The translations under genes and the position numbers were made by a program. From the NCBI GenBank assembly GCA_044346175.1, contig JBIIZQ010000014.1, positions 1-54,715 of the forward strand: 54,715 bases of DNA, read 5' to 3'. This DNA is from JBJTUH01 sp044346175 (GTDB lineage: Bacteria; Cyanobacteriota; Vampirovibrionia; Vampirovibrionales; JAJTHC01). Positions 1 through 8,659 of this stretch are shown piece after piece; the stretch's first letter is position 1, and the number at the start of each line of letters is the position of its first letter. The notes beneath the pieces were generated by a model. That model had not been told where the DNA came from. It made no database searches and saw only the letters and a program-made list of their open reading frames with translations.

Positions 1-604
1 GACGCTGTAAAGAGGCTACTTGGAGGGTTTTTAAAGTCACAGAAGGTTTGGCTGAAGCCTTACGAGATACGTGTTTTTGTGTCGGGCGTGTGTGACCAAC
101 GTGTTTTTTTGCAACGCTTTTATGAGTTACGGTAGCGTCATTTTTTTTGTATAACAGTACCGCCGTGGGTTTCGTAATAGCACGTGCTTTAGGTGGCGAG
201 AATAACTCCAAACCAGACGGCACGACACGACTCAAAAGATTTAAGACCTCAAAAGGGTCGGATGTGTTTTTAATGACCCGAGGCGGGGCTTGTTTGCGTA
301 ACTGAATCTTAGCTTTTGCTTGTGAGGAACGTCCAAGCTGTACGCCTGCTACAGGACGCTTTACCTTGTAAGCTTGCTTGACTGTATGGGGCGTGGCTGT
401 GTTTTTTGTGTTGGGTGTGTGTCTGAAGCTAGGGGCTTGTTTAATGCCCAATACATTCTGAACACCTTGCCCAGCAAATACCTGAGCCATGGCAGTACTC
501 AGGTAGCTCAGTACAGTCAAGACAACCCATACTTGCTGCCATGCAGTTTCGCCTGAATGACATCTTAAAAAGGTGCTTAGTGTGCGTTCCGTAGAAAGCT
601 TCAT
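1..604 (-). CDS. Partial exported hypothetical protein (C-terminus beyond window)
   Basis: The minus strand is open without a stop from an ATG at 604 to the left edge of the window, about 201 codons. The N-terminus has a hydrophobic stretch (about residues 24-40) ending in an Ala-Met-Ala | Gln pattern that looks like a signal-peptidase I site. The rest is rich in Lys, Thr, Ala, Pro and Val, a low-complexity composition like that of the exported protein at 30308-31477. No family is recognised. There is no convincing Shine-Dalgarno sequence before the ATG, so the start is uncertain. The long open frame plus signal peptide argue for a real gene, but its function cannot be read. Confidence 0.55.
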   Translation of the reverse strand, partial: MKLSTERTLSTFLRCHSGETAWQQVWVVLTVLSYLSTAMAQVFAGQGVQNVLGIKQAPSFRHTPNTKNTATPHTVKQAYKVKRPVAGVQLGRSSQAKAKIQLRKQAPPRVIKNTSDPFEVLNLLSRVVPSGLELFSPPKARAITKPTAVLLYKKNDATVTHKSVAKKHVGHTRPTQKHVSRKASAKPSVTLKTLQVASLQR

Positions 605-724
605 AGTAAGGGAGGTTCGTTTATTGTCGTATGACTAATGAAAAGAATAACAGAAGTTTGGCATGATGGTCATGCGTGACTGCAAAGACCTTGCCACAGT
701 GACTACATACATTAAGCTTATTCC

Positions 725-1858
725 CTATTTTAACCTTGGTGGGTCAGCCCATTGTAACTTGTGCGTCTCAAAATACACCATACAGTTGACCCAAAGAGAC
801 TGCTGTAACGCAAGTCTTTCCGAAAAATCGGGATGGAGCCGCCAACATACACATTCAACGTGATGTCCGTCAGGAGAGCTACTTACCCAGTGGACTCTGT
901 CAAGTGTTACGTCCTCTTGGGGATGCGTTGTGGTTACATGATGTTCAAACCATTCCAAAAAGTCTAGCACACTCTGTGAGGGCGTGTCGATATGGAATGA
1001 TAGACGCAACACAATACGACGTTTTTGTAAGGGACGGTAATTCCGAAAGCTTTTGTTGAGTAGCTGGTTGTTTGGAAAGCAGATGAGTTCACCATCAATG
1101 CTGCGAATACGTGTGGTTTTGAGTCCGATATGTTCGATACTGCCTTCAAACGTATCCACGGCAATACTGTCCCCTACAATGAAGGGACGGTCAAGGGCAA
1201 TCACGAAAGCAGCAAAAATATCTGCTAAGATGGTTTGGCTTGCCAGTGCAATGGCCACCCCACCAATCCCTAGCCCCGCAACGATACTTGCTACATTGAC
1301 TCGTAAAATGTCCAGTATCAGGATAAGCAATAAACTCCACAATACAAGCTGTCCTACCCAAATCATGGGTCCTGAAATGGTTTTTAAGGTATGACGTTGT
1401 TTTTCTTCCTCTTGGTTTTCAACCCAACGCTTGACAAGAAACTTAATCCCTAAGTGTCCCCATATACCAAGCTGCCCTAAAAGCATCATGGTGGGGAGCC
1501 AGTCAAGCCAATGGGGGGTCATGGGTAAGTGAGCCATACCAAAAAGCCCCATACGCAAACCAAACGCCAAAGGCAATAAAATAAGACCCCTTTCAAGGAG
1601 CTTTAAAACCACGGGTGCCAGTTGAAGCCCTAAGGGGACTTGCGAGGTATCTTCATGAAGCCATCTTGCCAGTACTCTGGGTGCCATACTACGAATCCAC
1701 CATAGTAAAAGCCACCGAGAAGTGATAAACCCAACGATTCCCATGGTGATGGCTCCTAAGAGCGTCACGGTGGTCTTAAAGCCGATAGGTGCTTCCTGCC
1801 AATGGGTTAAAAAATAGCCTATTACATGAAGCCAGTCGGCTGATTGAGGCAAGACCAT
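725..1858 (-). CDS. MscS-family mechanosensitive channel
   Basis: Small-conductance mechanosensitive channel protein that opens under membrane tension to release osmolytes. The N-terminal half carries several hydrophobic helices. These are followed by the family's pore helix and beta domain: a Gly/Ala-rich stretch (VAGLGIGGVAIALASQTI), the segment DRPFIVGDSI, and the FPNNQLLNKSFRNYRP region. Length (377 residues) is typical of MscS-like proteins with an extra membrane segment. A TTG at 1876 could extend it by six residues. I prefer ATG 1858 because an AGGA motif lies about 9 bases upstream. It is transcribed towards the exported protein at the left edge. Confidence 0.92.
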   Translation of the reverse strand: MVLPQSADWLHVIGYFLTHWQEAPIGFKTTVTLLGAITMGIVGFITSRWLLLWWIRSMAPRVLARWLHEDTSQVPLGLQLAPVVLKLLERGLILLPLAFGLRMGLFGMAHLPMTPHWLDWLPTMMLLGQLGIWGHLGIKFLVKRWVENQEEEKQRHTLKTISGPMIWVGQLVLWSLLLILILDILRVNVASIVAGLGIGGVAIALASQTILADIFAAFVIALDRPFIVGDSIAVDTFEGSIEHIGLKTTRIRSIDGELICFPNNQLLNKSFRNYRPLQKRRIVLRLSFHIDTPSQSVLDFLEWFEHHVTTTHPQEDVTLDRVHWVSSSPDGHHVECVCWRLHPDFSERLALQQSLWVNCMVYFETHKLQWADPPRLK

Positions 1859-1952
1859 GCCATGAAGTCCTTTCAAGAAGGGGAGCGTTAGAAAATAAAT
1901 CAGTTAGGAGAGATACATAAAGAATGGGTGTGAAGGATTGTTGTCGTAAACG

Positions 1953-2909
1953 CTAGGGATTGGTCATGAACCCTTCAAACCAAGCTTGGAGTTTTTCGGG
2001 AGATTTAGCCCCTTGCGGTATACCTTCAGGGATATTTTCTGAGTGGTACTCCACGCCTGAGGCAATATCCCATCCGTTAGGGCTATCATACCCTGAAAGC
2101 GTTGCCTTTACCCACGGATACACTTCGGGTGAAAGTTTTCCCGCAAGCCATATGGGGCAACCACGCTGTCCATCAGGGAGTAAGTAAGGTTTTACAAGAG
2201 GGAGAGCCTCTTGTAGCGATAAGGGGCCACGTTTTGGGAGGTCAAGCAAGTAAGCACTTGGGGCATAGGAGGAAACGGCTTGTAGGGGTGTCATGGCGGT
2301 ATCGGTAGGTACAAAAAAGGGTAAAGTACCCGCACTTGTACTTGAAGTGTGCCACTGGTGCCATGTTCTCCAGCTATCAAGAGAGGGGGCTAATGCGCCT
2401 GTGTAACAGAGGGCAAGACTCCATGGTAGTAAGTCCGCCATGGGGGTTTCTTTTCTCAGCTGATGAAAGCGTGTGATGGTACGTTCCCAAAGGGCATGTC
2501 CCTTTTCAGTGTTAGGGTGCTGTTGACACATACAGGCAAATTCATACAAGCCATGACACTGTAGCCAGAGGGGTGTATTCGGACGCACATGCTGGAGTGT
2601 CTTGAGAGCCTGAGACACCATATGAAACCACGCATCAAGTTCAGTCTCGATGAAACCCAAAGTTTCCTCCAAAGGCTTTTCTGAGTAAGGCACCTGAACC
2701 ACCAGTGTCCACACCATCCCTTGGGTATGGTGGCTACCTTCTTGAGCTTCCCAAGTCGCCACCGCCTGTGCCAGTGATGTCAGATGTTCAAGCGACACAT
2801 GACGAGGCGTACCAGGTACCATGACGGTACCCCAGTGGGTGGCACCCCCATGGGCGACGGCTTGAAGGTCTTGAAATCTTGTAAGACCACACACTTTAAG
2901 ATGAAACAT
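1953..2909 (-). CDS. trpF: Phosphoribosylanthranilate isomerase-like protein with a large internal insertion
   Basis: TrpF catalyses the Amadori isomerisation of N-(5-phosphoribosyl)anthranilate in tryptophan synthesis. The start matches the family: the KVCGLTR motif with its catalytic Cys, followed by a PGTPRHVS segment (TrpF usually PGSPRYVS). The C-terminus keeps a LLDLP segment that could hold the catalytic Asp, then WLAGKLSPE and the phosphate-binding ASGVE followed by a KSPEKLQ tail. The middle is extra: about 318 residues against about 205 usual, with a Trp/His/Cys-rich insertion of roughly 110 residues. The frame is open up to 3029, but that part is a transcription terminator, so I place the start at ATG 2909 (ATG 2918 also possible; GAGG lies upstream). 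Whether it still acts in tryptophan synthesis is inference; no other trp gene is nearby. Confidence 0.75.
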   Translation of the reverse strand: MFHLKVCGLTRFQDLQAVAHGGATHWGTVMVPGTPRHVSLEHLTSLAQAVATWEAQEGSHHTQGMVWTLVVQVPYSEKPLEETLGFIETELDAWFHMVSQALKTLQHVRPNTPLWLQCHGLYEFACMCQQHPNTEKGHALWERTITRFHQLRKETPMADLLPWSLALCYTGALAPSLDSWRTWHQWHTSSTSAGTLPFFVPTDTAMTPLQAVSSYAPSAYLLDLPKRGPLSLQEALPLVKPYLLPDGQRGCPIWLAGKLSPEVYPWVKATLSGYDSPNGWDIASGVEYHSENIPEGIPQGAKSPEKLQAWFEGFMTNP

Positions 2910-2978
2910 CGGAAACATAGCCTCAGGTTGTAACAGTGACCCTGTATTTGGAGAGGAAGCCCCATGACGTAACCAATG

Positions 2979-3013
2979 AAAAAAGCCACCTACTACGTGA
3001 GGTAGTAAGTGGC
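2979..3013 (-). terminator. Rho-independent terminator after rpmI
   Basis: A 12-bp stem (arms 2985-2996 and 3002-3013, one G-T wobble, 5-base loop) is followed on the minus strand by six T residues. It lies 34 bases past the rpmI stop and ends the infC-rpmI transcript. It overlaps the open frame upstream of trpF, which argues against the longer trpF start. Confidence 0.85.
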
Positions 3014-3046
3014 TTTTCATAGGATTCATCGTGAAGAAGCCTAAAC

Positions 3047-3259
3047 CTAGCGTGCGTATTTAGCGTAGGGGAGTTCTTGACGGAGTACTTTCTTCACGAA
3101 AGACTCACTGACTTGAATCACGTGGTCAAGGCGTTGCTTACGAGTAGAGGTTTTCTTTTCGTTTAAGTGACCACGCCCTGCTTGGTTACGAAGCAACTTT
3201 CCTGAAGCGGTGAGCTTGTAACGTTTGGCACCAGACTTGTGAGTTTTCATTTTAGGCAT
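3047..3259 (-). CDS. rpmI: 50S ribosomal protein L35
   Basis: L35, a small basic protein of the large ribosomal subunit. The 70-residue product starts MPKMKTHKSGAKRYK and has the typical Arg/Lys-rich GRGHLNEKK core and C-terminal LPYAK segment. The frame is open to an upstream start at 3283, but family alignment and a GAGG motif before the ATG fix the start at 3259. It follows infC in the usual infC-rpmI order. The usual third member, rplT (L20), is absent: a terminator follows directly and then an unrelated gene. Confidence 0.97.
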   Translation of the reverse strand: MPKMKTHKSGAKRYKLTASGKLLRNQAGRGHLNEKKTSTRKQRLDHVIQVSESFVKKVLRQELPYAKYAR

Positions 3260-3405
3260 GGGATAAACCTCAAATAGTAGCAATTAGATTCAAACACATA
3301 GATTCAAAACAATGATAGGGCATATATATCTTTTTAATGAAGGACAGGTTCTTGGAAGTATAGATAAAACATGCCCTAGATTCAAGTAAAAAGCATGACA
3401 GCCCG

Positions 3406-4137
3406 TTACGTATGGCTTTGTGAGGGCGTTTCAGGCACTTCATCGTCCAGTACGACCCCAGCAGGTAGGGTAGGTTTGGGTTTTTCGTCTTTTTTAATAG
3501 GTGTGGTAGGTTTTTGTTTATCAGGAGACAGCACCACGTAAACGACACGGTTCTCGCTCCGAACCCCACCATCAGGGATACCATACCCGACAACGTCTTC
3601 TACAAACTGTTTTACAAGGTTGAAAGCCAAGTTACTGTGCTGCATCTCACGACCTTTCAGACGGAGTGTCAGTTTGACTTTATCCCCTGCTGAAAGAAAC
3701 TTTTTGGCGTGTTGCACTTTTACCTGATAGTCATGGTCATCAATACGAACGGAGACCTTGAGTTCCTTCACGGTGGCTTGGTGTTGTTTTTTCTTGGCTT
3801 CTTTAGCTTTTTTTTCTGACTCAAACTTGTATTTACCGTAGTCTACCAGTTTTACAACAGGAGGACTGATTTCAAGGTTTAGTACGAGAAGGTCAAGACC
3901 ACTTTCCTTTGCAAGTGCTTCTGCTTCTGCACGTGAAACAATCCGATTGTCTTCACCGTCGATGAGACGCAATTCAGTGGCACGGATGCGGTCGTTGAGT
4001 AATTGTGGCCCCTTGGCTTGTTGATTGTACCCACCACCAGCGTGACCACCGCCTGAGCCACCACCGTGAGGAGGACGTGATGCACCACCCTGAGAAGAGG
4101 GAGGACGAGAGGGCGAGGAAAAAGCTGGCTTATTAAT
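3406..4137 (-). CDS. infC: Translation initiation factor IF-3, predicted AUU start
   Basis: IF-3 binds the 30S subunit and checks the initiator tRNA-start codon match. The core is clear: NDRIRATELRLID, then KLVDYGKYKFE, the KELKVSVRIDDHDY linker/C-domain junction and the GREMQ motif. From 4137 to the TTG at 3972 the frame has no ATG, GTG or TTG, yet residues 46-55 of that stretch belong to the conserved N-domain. The frame closes with TAA 18 bases upstream of 4137. An ATT at 4137 lies 8 bases after AAAGGA, so AUU is the best start. AUU starts on infC are known in E. coli and give autoregulation, because IF-3 rejects its own non-canonical start. The resulting protein (243 residues) has a Gly/Ser/Pro-rich N-terminal extension of about 45 residues and a Lys/Pro-rich tail. 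Confidence 0.93.
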   Translation of the reverse strand: MNKPAFSSPSRPPSSQGGASRPPHGGGSGGGHAGGGYNQQAKGPQLLNDRIRATELRLIDGEDNRIVSRAEAEALAKESGLDLLVLNLEISPPVVKLVDYGKYKFESEKKAKEAKKKQHQATVKELKVSVRIDDHDYQVKVQHAKKFLSAGDKVKLTLRLKGREMQHSNLAFNLVKQFVEDVVGYGIPDGGVRSENRVVYVVLSPDKQKPTTPIKKDEKPKPTLPAGVVLDDEVPETPSQSHT

Positions 4138-4145
4138 GGGAAAAA

Positions 4146-4151
4146 TCCTTT
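4146..4151 (-). promoter_or_regulatory. Ribosome binding site deciding the AUU start of infC
   Basis: AAAGGA on the minus strand, 8 bases before the ATT codon at 4137-4135. It is the only good Shine-Dalgarno sequence in the region and lies just after the in-frame TAA that closes the frame. Confidence 0.7.
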
Positions 4152-4596
4152 ACATATCTCAACATAACAATTTTTAAAACAACAATTCTCAACACAACAA
4201 TTTTTAACACAACAGTTGAAACCCCAGTGTAAAACTCAAAAAGCAAATACTTTTAGAATACAGGAGCGTGACCTAGCATAACGCAAACATAGAATGAAAG
4301 GCAAAGTAAACCCAAAAATATCCTTTTTTGGTGTGATGCCTTTTGATGTCAACACTTGCTAGACCCTGCAACTGGATGCAGGGTGACAGACTACTTTCCT
4401 AGTGCCACTCGTGTGATGGTTTGTTGAGGTTGTCAAGGGGGTGGCGTGATTTTTCATCTCAATGCTTGAACCCTTGCATTGACAAGGGTTTATCCTCTGG
4501 ATGATGGATGCGATACACGTACGTTTCTTCAAAACTGGGAGCATGTAACGGATGCCCTCTGATGTTTCATTGATGTTTTAGAAAGTTTTTTGAATC
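4152..4596. other. Intergenic region upstream of infC with short repeats and hairpins
   Basis: No gene is seen. Between about 4155 and 4215 a CAACAATT-type motif recurs three to four times in the infC leader. Two short hairpins follow: CCCTGCA/TGCAGGG near 4372-4388, and AACCCTTG/CAAGGGTT near 4469-4490. The region must hold the promoters for infC (minus) and possibly for the HEAT-repeat gene (plus). No promoter could be assigned with confidence. Confidence 0.4.
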
Positions 4597-6144
4597 GTGA
4601 TACCTCCTTTTGTGATGTCGCCTTTGTCTTTGATTGCTTCTGCCTTTGCAGTTTCAGAAGTTACTTCTTCAAAGCCTGTGAAACCTTTTGTGTCTGATGT
4701 TTCAGGACTTTGTGTCCTTGAAGAACATGCATTGAAAAGCTCTTGTCAAAGCTCGGTTCAAGCCCCATTTCAAGCCGAGTTACTTGGTCAGCCCCACACG
4801 CAGGACAGCGATGTTTTTTATGTTCCTGATGCAGTTCCAGTATGTCTGTGGCACAATAAATTCTGTTTAAGTGTACTTATTGTGTCAGGCTTTCATCCTG
4901 CCTCGATGTTTCCTCAGTTACCTCGTGTTCACTCAGGGCATCCAAAGGGTTCAGCCTACTCATTTACAAGGAATGTTTGGTCAGTGCTGTCTTCACGTTC
5001 ATGGTCACAAGATGTTCAAGAGTTTTTTCAACGCTGGCTTGCACCTGCCCTTCAGTTAGTGCAACCCTCTCATACAGTCGCTTCTGCTAAAGTGCCAGCT
5101 TCCGACACGCAAGAAGCCGAGTTGTCTAAAACAATGCTTACGCCTCAAGAAGCCGAGTTCGCTTTGGAACAGCTCTTTCAGCGTAAAACGCCTTTAGAGA
5201 CCACACAAGTGAAACCCCTCCTTGAGGCATTAGATAAAACCTGCCAACCCTACACACAAAAAGGAACGATACTTCCTCCTGGGCTTGTGTTGTTGTTAAG
5301 CGAGCTTTTAGAAAAAGCACCGCATATTTTGCTGATACAACGTGCCGTACATTGGGCAAACCGTTTGAAGTTACAAGCAACGGTGACAGGGCTATGTTTA
5401 CTGTTTGAACCCACGCACTTAGCCACGCAGGTAGTCTTTACGTCGTCGTGGGGGTGTGGCCCTTCACAACTCTTTCAAACGCAGCGTATGGCATTGCAAA
5501 CTTTGGGGATTCTCAAAAATAATAAAGCCTTACCGACGTTACTGGAAGTGGTACAAAACTTGAGCCTTGATTATCGCTTACGACTTGCGGCGGCGGATGC
5601 CTTGGGTCGTCTCGGACACCATGAAGCGGCACCTGTGTTGCAGCATGTGGCTTCTAACCCAGATGAAAACTCTATTTACGTGAAAGAGTCCAGCATCAAA
5701 GCCCTTGGTTTGTTAGGCGACCTCCATGCTATGACGGAAATTGCGGGGCATCTCTTTGCCTATCAGCCTTCTGCTGAACGGCTTATTTTTCTCAAGGAAA
5801 CCTTGTTGCAGTCTATTGCACAAGGACATATTCATGAGCTTCCAGAGTCTATGCGTGTTGAACTTCAGCAGGTTTTAGAAACCGTACTTCAGGATGCTTC
5901 TGCCACCTTAAGAGCCGCTGCAACCTTTAGTATCAGTGAGTTAAAGCTTCATGATTTTGTACCCGTATTGAAGAAACGTTTACTTGAAGAAACGCCCGAT
6001 GTTGCAGTCGCCATGGTGCATGCTTTGGCGATGTTTGAGGAACACGATTGGTTACAAGCTTGCCTTACGACGCATGAGGAATCTTTACCCAAAAAAGTGG
6101 TGCAGGCTTTTCGTCAGGTGTTGCAACAAGATGACGCTTCATAA
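4597..6144 (+). CDS. HEAT-repeat protein of unknown function
   Basis: A soluble protein of about 515 residues. The C-terminal half (about residues 290-500) is made of helical HEAT/PBS-lyase-like repeats, seen as recurring patterns such as ADALGRLGHHEAAPVL, SSIKALGLLGD and AATFSISELKLHDFVPVL. Such repeats serve as protein-binding scaffolds. The N-terminal 150 residues are Ser/Pro/Val/Cys-rich with no recognised domain. The start is unsure: GTG 4597 and ATG 4615 are both possible and neither has a strong ribosome site. It stands alone between infC (divergent) and queC. The partner or process is unknown. Confidence 0.75.
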   Translation: MIPPFVMSPLSLIASAFAVSEVTSSKPVKPFVSDVSGLCVLEEHALKSSCQSSVQAPFQAELLGQPHTQDSDVFYVPDAVPVCLWHNKFCLSVLIVSGFHPASMFPQLPRVHSGHPKGSAYSFTRNVWSVLSSRSWSQDVQEFFQRWLAPALQLVQPSHTVASAKVPASDTQEAELSKTMLTPQEAEFALEQLFQRKTPLETTQVKPLLEALDKTCQPYTQKGTILPPGLVLLLSELLEKAPHILLIQRAVHWANRLKLQATVTGLCLLFEPTHLATQVVFTSSWGCGPSQLFQTQRMALQTLGILKNNKALPTLLEVVQNLSLDYRLRLAAADALGRLGHHEAAPVLQHVASNPDENSIYVKESSIKALGLLGDLHAMTEIAGHLFAYQPSAERLIFLKETLLQSIAQGHIHELPESMRVELQQVLETVLQDASATLRAAATFSISELKLHDFVPVLKKRLLEETPDVAVAMVHALAMFEEHDWLQACLTTHEESLPKKVVQAFRQVLQQDDAS

Positions 6145-6302
6145 AGACTAAGCACAGTACGAGCTGTTAGCGTATGTCATGCGTAAGCGTAGTGCCTATA
6201 CCAATGCTTGGTTTTGTGTTTCTTTAAGTGATAGGCTTTATGCCAAGTAAACTTAGTGTTTTGCGGATGTGTTTTCATCATAACCTGTGAAAGGAAACGA
6301 CT

Positions 6303-7082
6303 ATGCCCGAGTTTCAAACCCAAGAAAGTGTGGGGCAGGCATTACGACGTGGTTTTGTCACGTTACTTTCAGGAGGCTTAGACTCTACTGTATGTACAAC
6401 CTGGGCGATACAAAAGCAACGAGAAACACTCAAACAAGCCGCCTATCGTCCTCAAAATATTGCTTTGGTTGTGGATTATGGTCAACGTGCTTTTGCAAAA
6501 GAATTAAAAGCTTCCCAAGCCATTGCACAACATTTTGGGATGGAACATCGGGTGGTGCAGTTGGATTGGTTACGAGAGCTTTTACCAGCAAGCTTACAAG
6601 CCAGTGAGGTACGCAGTGCCACGCTTGAGGAGGCGATGCACTCTCCTGAACGTCTGAAAGCCCTCACGGCGAAGGCGAACGATTCTGAGGCTGCTGCCGT
6701 ATGGGTACCGAATCGTAACGGGGTGCTATTGAACGTGGCAGCGGCTTACGCTGAGTTTAATAACTTGCCGATTGTACTCTTTGGGGCTAATCGAGAAGAA
6801 GCCGAAGCAGGGTTTCCTGATAACACTTTTCGTTTCCGTGAAAACATCAACGTCGCACTCAGAGACTCTACCAGCAATGGGGTTCGGGTCATGGCATTAT
6901 TGGAACATCTCAGCAAAATAGAAATTCTGCGGATTGGCATGTCGCTGGAAGCACCACTCGAACTTATCTGGAGTTGCTACCGCAATGGTCCTATTCATTG
7001 TGGTGAATGTGCCTCTTGCATGTTTTTAAAACGTGCTTTACATACCATGGATAAGCTTGATAAAGTCGCCTTTGCAGTTTAG
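6303..7082 (+). CDS. queC: 7-cyano-7-deazaguanine synthase
   Basis: QueC converts 7-carboxy-7-deazaguanine to preQ0 with ATP and ammonia, on the way to queuosine in tRNA. The ATP-pyrophosphatase loop LSGGLDSTVCTTW lies near the N-terminus. The C-terminal zinc site is present as a Cys in SCYRNGPIHCGECASC. The PNRNGVLLNVA and EAGFPDNT segments also match. Length (259 residues) is slightly above the usual 220-240. AAAGGAAA lies 8 bases before the ATG. The other queuosine genes (queD, queE, queF) are not in this window. Confidence 0.94.
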   Translation: MPEFQTQESVGQALRRGFVTLLSGGLDSTVCTTWAIQKQRETLKQAAYRPQNIALVVDYGQRAFAKELKASQAIAQHFGMEHRVVQLDWLRELLPASLQASEVRSATLEEAMHSPERLKALTAKANDSEAAAVWVPNRNGVLLNVAAAYAEFNNLPIVLFGANREEAEAGFPDNTFRFRENINVALRDSTSNGVRVMALLEHLSKIEILRIGMSLEAPLELIWSCYRNGPIHCGECASCMFLKRALHTMDKLDKVAFAV

Positions 7083-7120
7083 TGTCCTTTCATTTGTAAG
7101 AGTCGAGGTATACGCTCCCT

Positions 7121-7912
7121 ATGCAAGGTGTCTATCTGCTTGATGATTGGCTGAAAACCTTTTCGTTGGAAAAGAGTCTTTCAGCATACTGGGGTACCAA
7201 ACCCCTGACCTTCGGAGGGGTTACGTATGATGCCCCTGCAAGGCAACGTGTTGAGGAAGCCTGTCGGGCGTTAAACTTTCCTCAAGTCCCTGTGATTCCT
7301 AAGCAGTGCCATGGTAAACGGGTGGTTTGGCTGGATGCTGGTACGCCTGACTGGGATACGCTCACGCAAGATACAGATGGACTTTTAACCACTGTACCCG
7401 AGCTGCCCATTGGTGTACTCACGGCGGACTGTGTCCCTGTGCTACTGGCGTGTAGACACGGTCGATTTGTGGGTGCCGTGCATGCGGGTTGGCGTGGCGT
7501 TGCTGCCAATATTGTGCCTGAAGCATTGCTGTGCCTTCAAGCCCGTTTTCCAGATGCCCTTGAAACACTTTGTGTGTATTTGGGGGTTTCGGCTCAAGAG
7601 GGTTTCTACCGTGTAGATAAACCCGTGATAGATGCTTTACATAAAACACTACAAGAAAATGCCATGGCCTCCTCCGATTTAGTAACACCTTGGTTTCGTA
7701 TTGCTGAACCTGAGGAACCCCAAACGTTTTATGTTTCTTTGCACCAAGTGCTACAACGTCAATTGATCATGCGAGGTGTTCCAGAACATCGTATTTATCG
7801 TACTACGCAGTGTAGTATCGACCCCGCAACGCAAGCCACAACATGGAGCCATCGTCGTGGCGAACAGAGCCGTATGGTGCATGCACTTTGGCTTCACCCA
7901 ACCTCTTGTTGA
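7121..7912 (+). CDS. pgeF: PgeF/YfiH-family laccase-domain protein
   Basis: Member of the DUF152/laccase-domain family, known from studied members as purine nucleoside phosphorylase/deaminase-type enzymes or as peptidoglycan editing factor. The metal-binding signature is clear: KQCHGKRVVWLD, TADCVPVLL, GAVHAGWRGVAANIV and the C-terminal CSID...WSHRRG segment, giving the expected Cys and two His ligands. Length (263 residues) is normal. It lies 38 bases after queC, probably co-transcribed. Which of the reported activities applies cannot be told from sequence. Confidence 0.92.
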   Translation: MQGVYLLDDWLKTFSLEKSLSAYWGTKPLTFGGVTYDAPARQRVEEACRALNFPQVPVIPKQCHGKRVVWLDAGTPDWDTLTQDTDGLLTTVPELPIGVLTADCVPVLLACRHGRFVGAVHAGWRGVAANIVPEALLCLQARFPDALETLCVYLGVSAQEGFYRVDKPVIDALHKTLQENAMASSDLVTPWFRIAEPEEPQTFYVSLHQVLQRQLIMRGVPEHRIYRTTQCSIDPATQATTWSHRRGEQSRMVHALWLHPTSC

Positions 7913-7961
7913 TAACAGCGGAGTATTGCAACAGTCCATGCCACACACCCTATTGATGAGG

Positions 7962-8654
7962 CTAGTACAATAGCCACCAAAGGGCTTGGCGGAGATGTCT
8001 TGCCATAAGGACAAGTAGGCTTAAACTTACAAGGTCATATCCAAAAGGTGCCACACTGTAGCTTTGAAACCATGTTTGCAGTGCTTCAGGGGGAACAGGA
8101 TGCCACCATGTCCAAGCAAGTAACCCTAGCCCGCCGAGTCCGTTTACCAGAAGCAACCAGCCTCCTGCAATCGCCGTGCTATATCCTAAAAGCTGAATGG
8201 GCTTGACATGATGAGGAAAATGAAGCCATCGTTCGGTTGCCCAAGCCATGGCGGGTAAAAAAACACTTGCCCCTAACCAGTACATGAGCGTTGGTGTTTG
8301 TAGCACGGCAAAACCATCGCCCGAAGCGGTCAACGGGAAACGACACACCCATAACCCTACACCCCACAGGATAAGAAACACGATACTCCAGCGCGTACCC
8401 ATTAACAACGCAAACCAACACCAAGCAAGCCATTGGACACTCCAGCCACTGCTCAACCCAGGAGGCGTTAAACTTACCTGTGATGCTATCATTAAACAGA
8501 ACAGGGCAAGCCCCACAAGTGCGAGTCCTATCAATATTCTTCTTGGAGAACGTCGTAGGTCTTTGGTGGCTTGTAAACGTACTAAGTACCATTCGCTTTG
8601 AGGGGAAAATCCCCAACGACAAAAAGGAAAGTAAGCAGGGTCAAGAGGTAACAT
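7962..8654 (-). CDS. Hydrophobic membrane protein, possibly a BioY-like biotin transporter S component
   Basis: About 230 residues with five to six predicted membrane helices. The order of features resembles BioY, the substrate-binding subunit of ECF biotin transporters: an early ASQVSLTPPG segment, a helix pair, a glycine-containing loop with LQTPTLMYWLGA, and a final segment VAPFGYDLVSLSLLV comparable to the PF-PGD-LK motif of BioY. The match is by eye and partial; the key motif is degenerate. The start is ATG 8654, directly after the Nudix gene stop (8660). The frame's upstream extension lies inside that gene. The two are likely co-transcribed. Confidence 0.5.
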   Translation of the reverse strand: MLPLDPAYFPFCRWGFSPQSEWYLVRLQATKDLRRSPRRILIGLALVGLALFCLMIASQVSLTPPGLSSGWSVQWLAWCWFALLMGTRWSIVFLILWGVGLWVCRFPLTASGDGFAVLQTPTLMYWLGASVFLPAMAWATERWLHFPHHVKPIQLLGYSTAIAGGWLLLVNGLGGLGLLAWTWWHPVPPEALQTWFQSYSVAPFGYDLVSLSLLVLMARHLRQALWWLLY

Positions 8655-8659
8655 GAGGT

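Noticed and set aside
1953..3029. Full 358-residue open frame as the TrpF-like protein
   Set aside because: Its first 40 codons include the rpmI terminator hairpin; family alignment begins at about ATG 2909.
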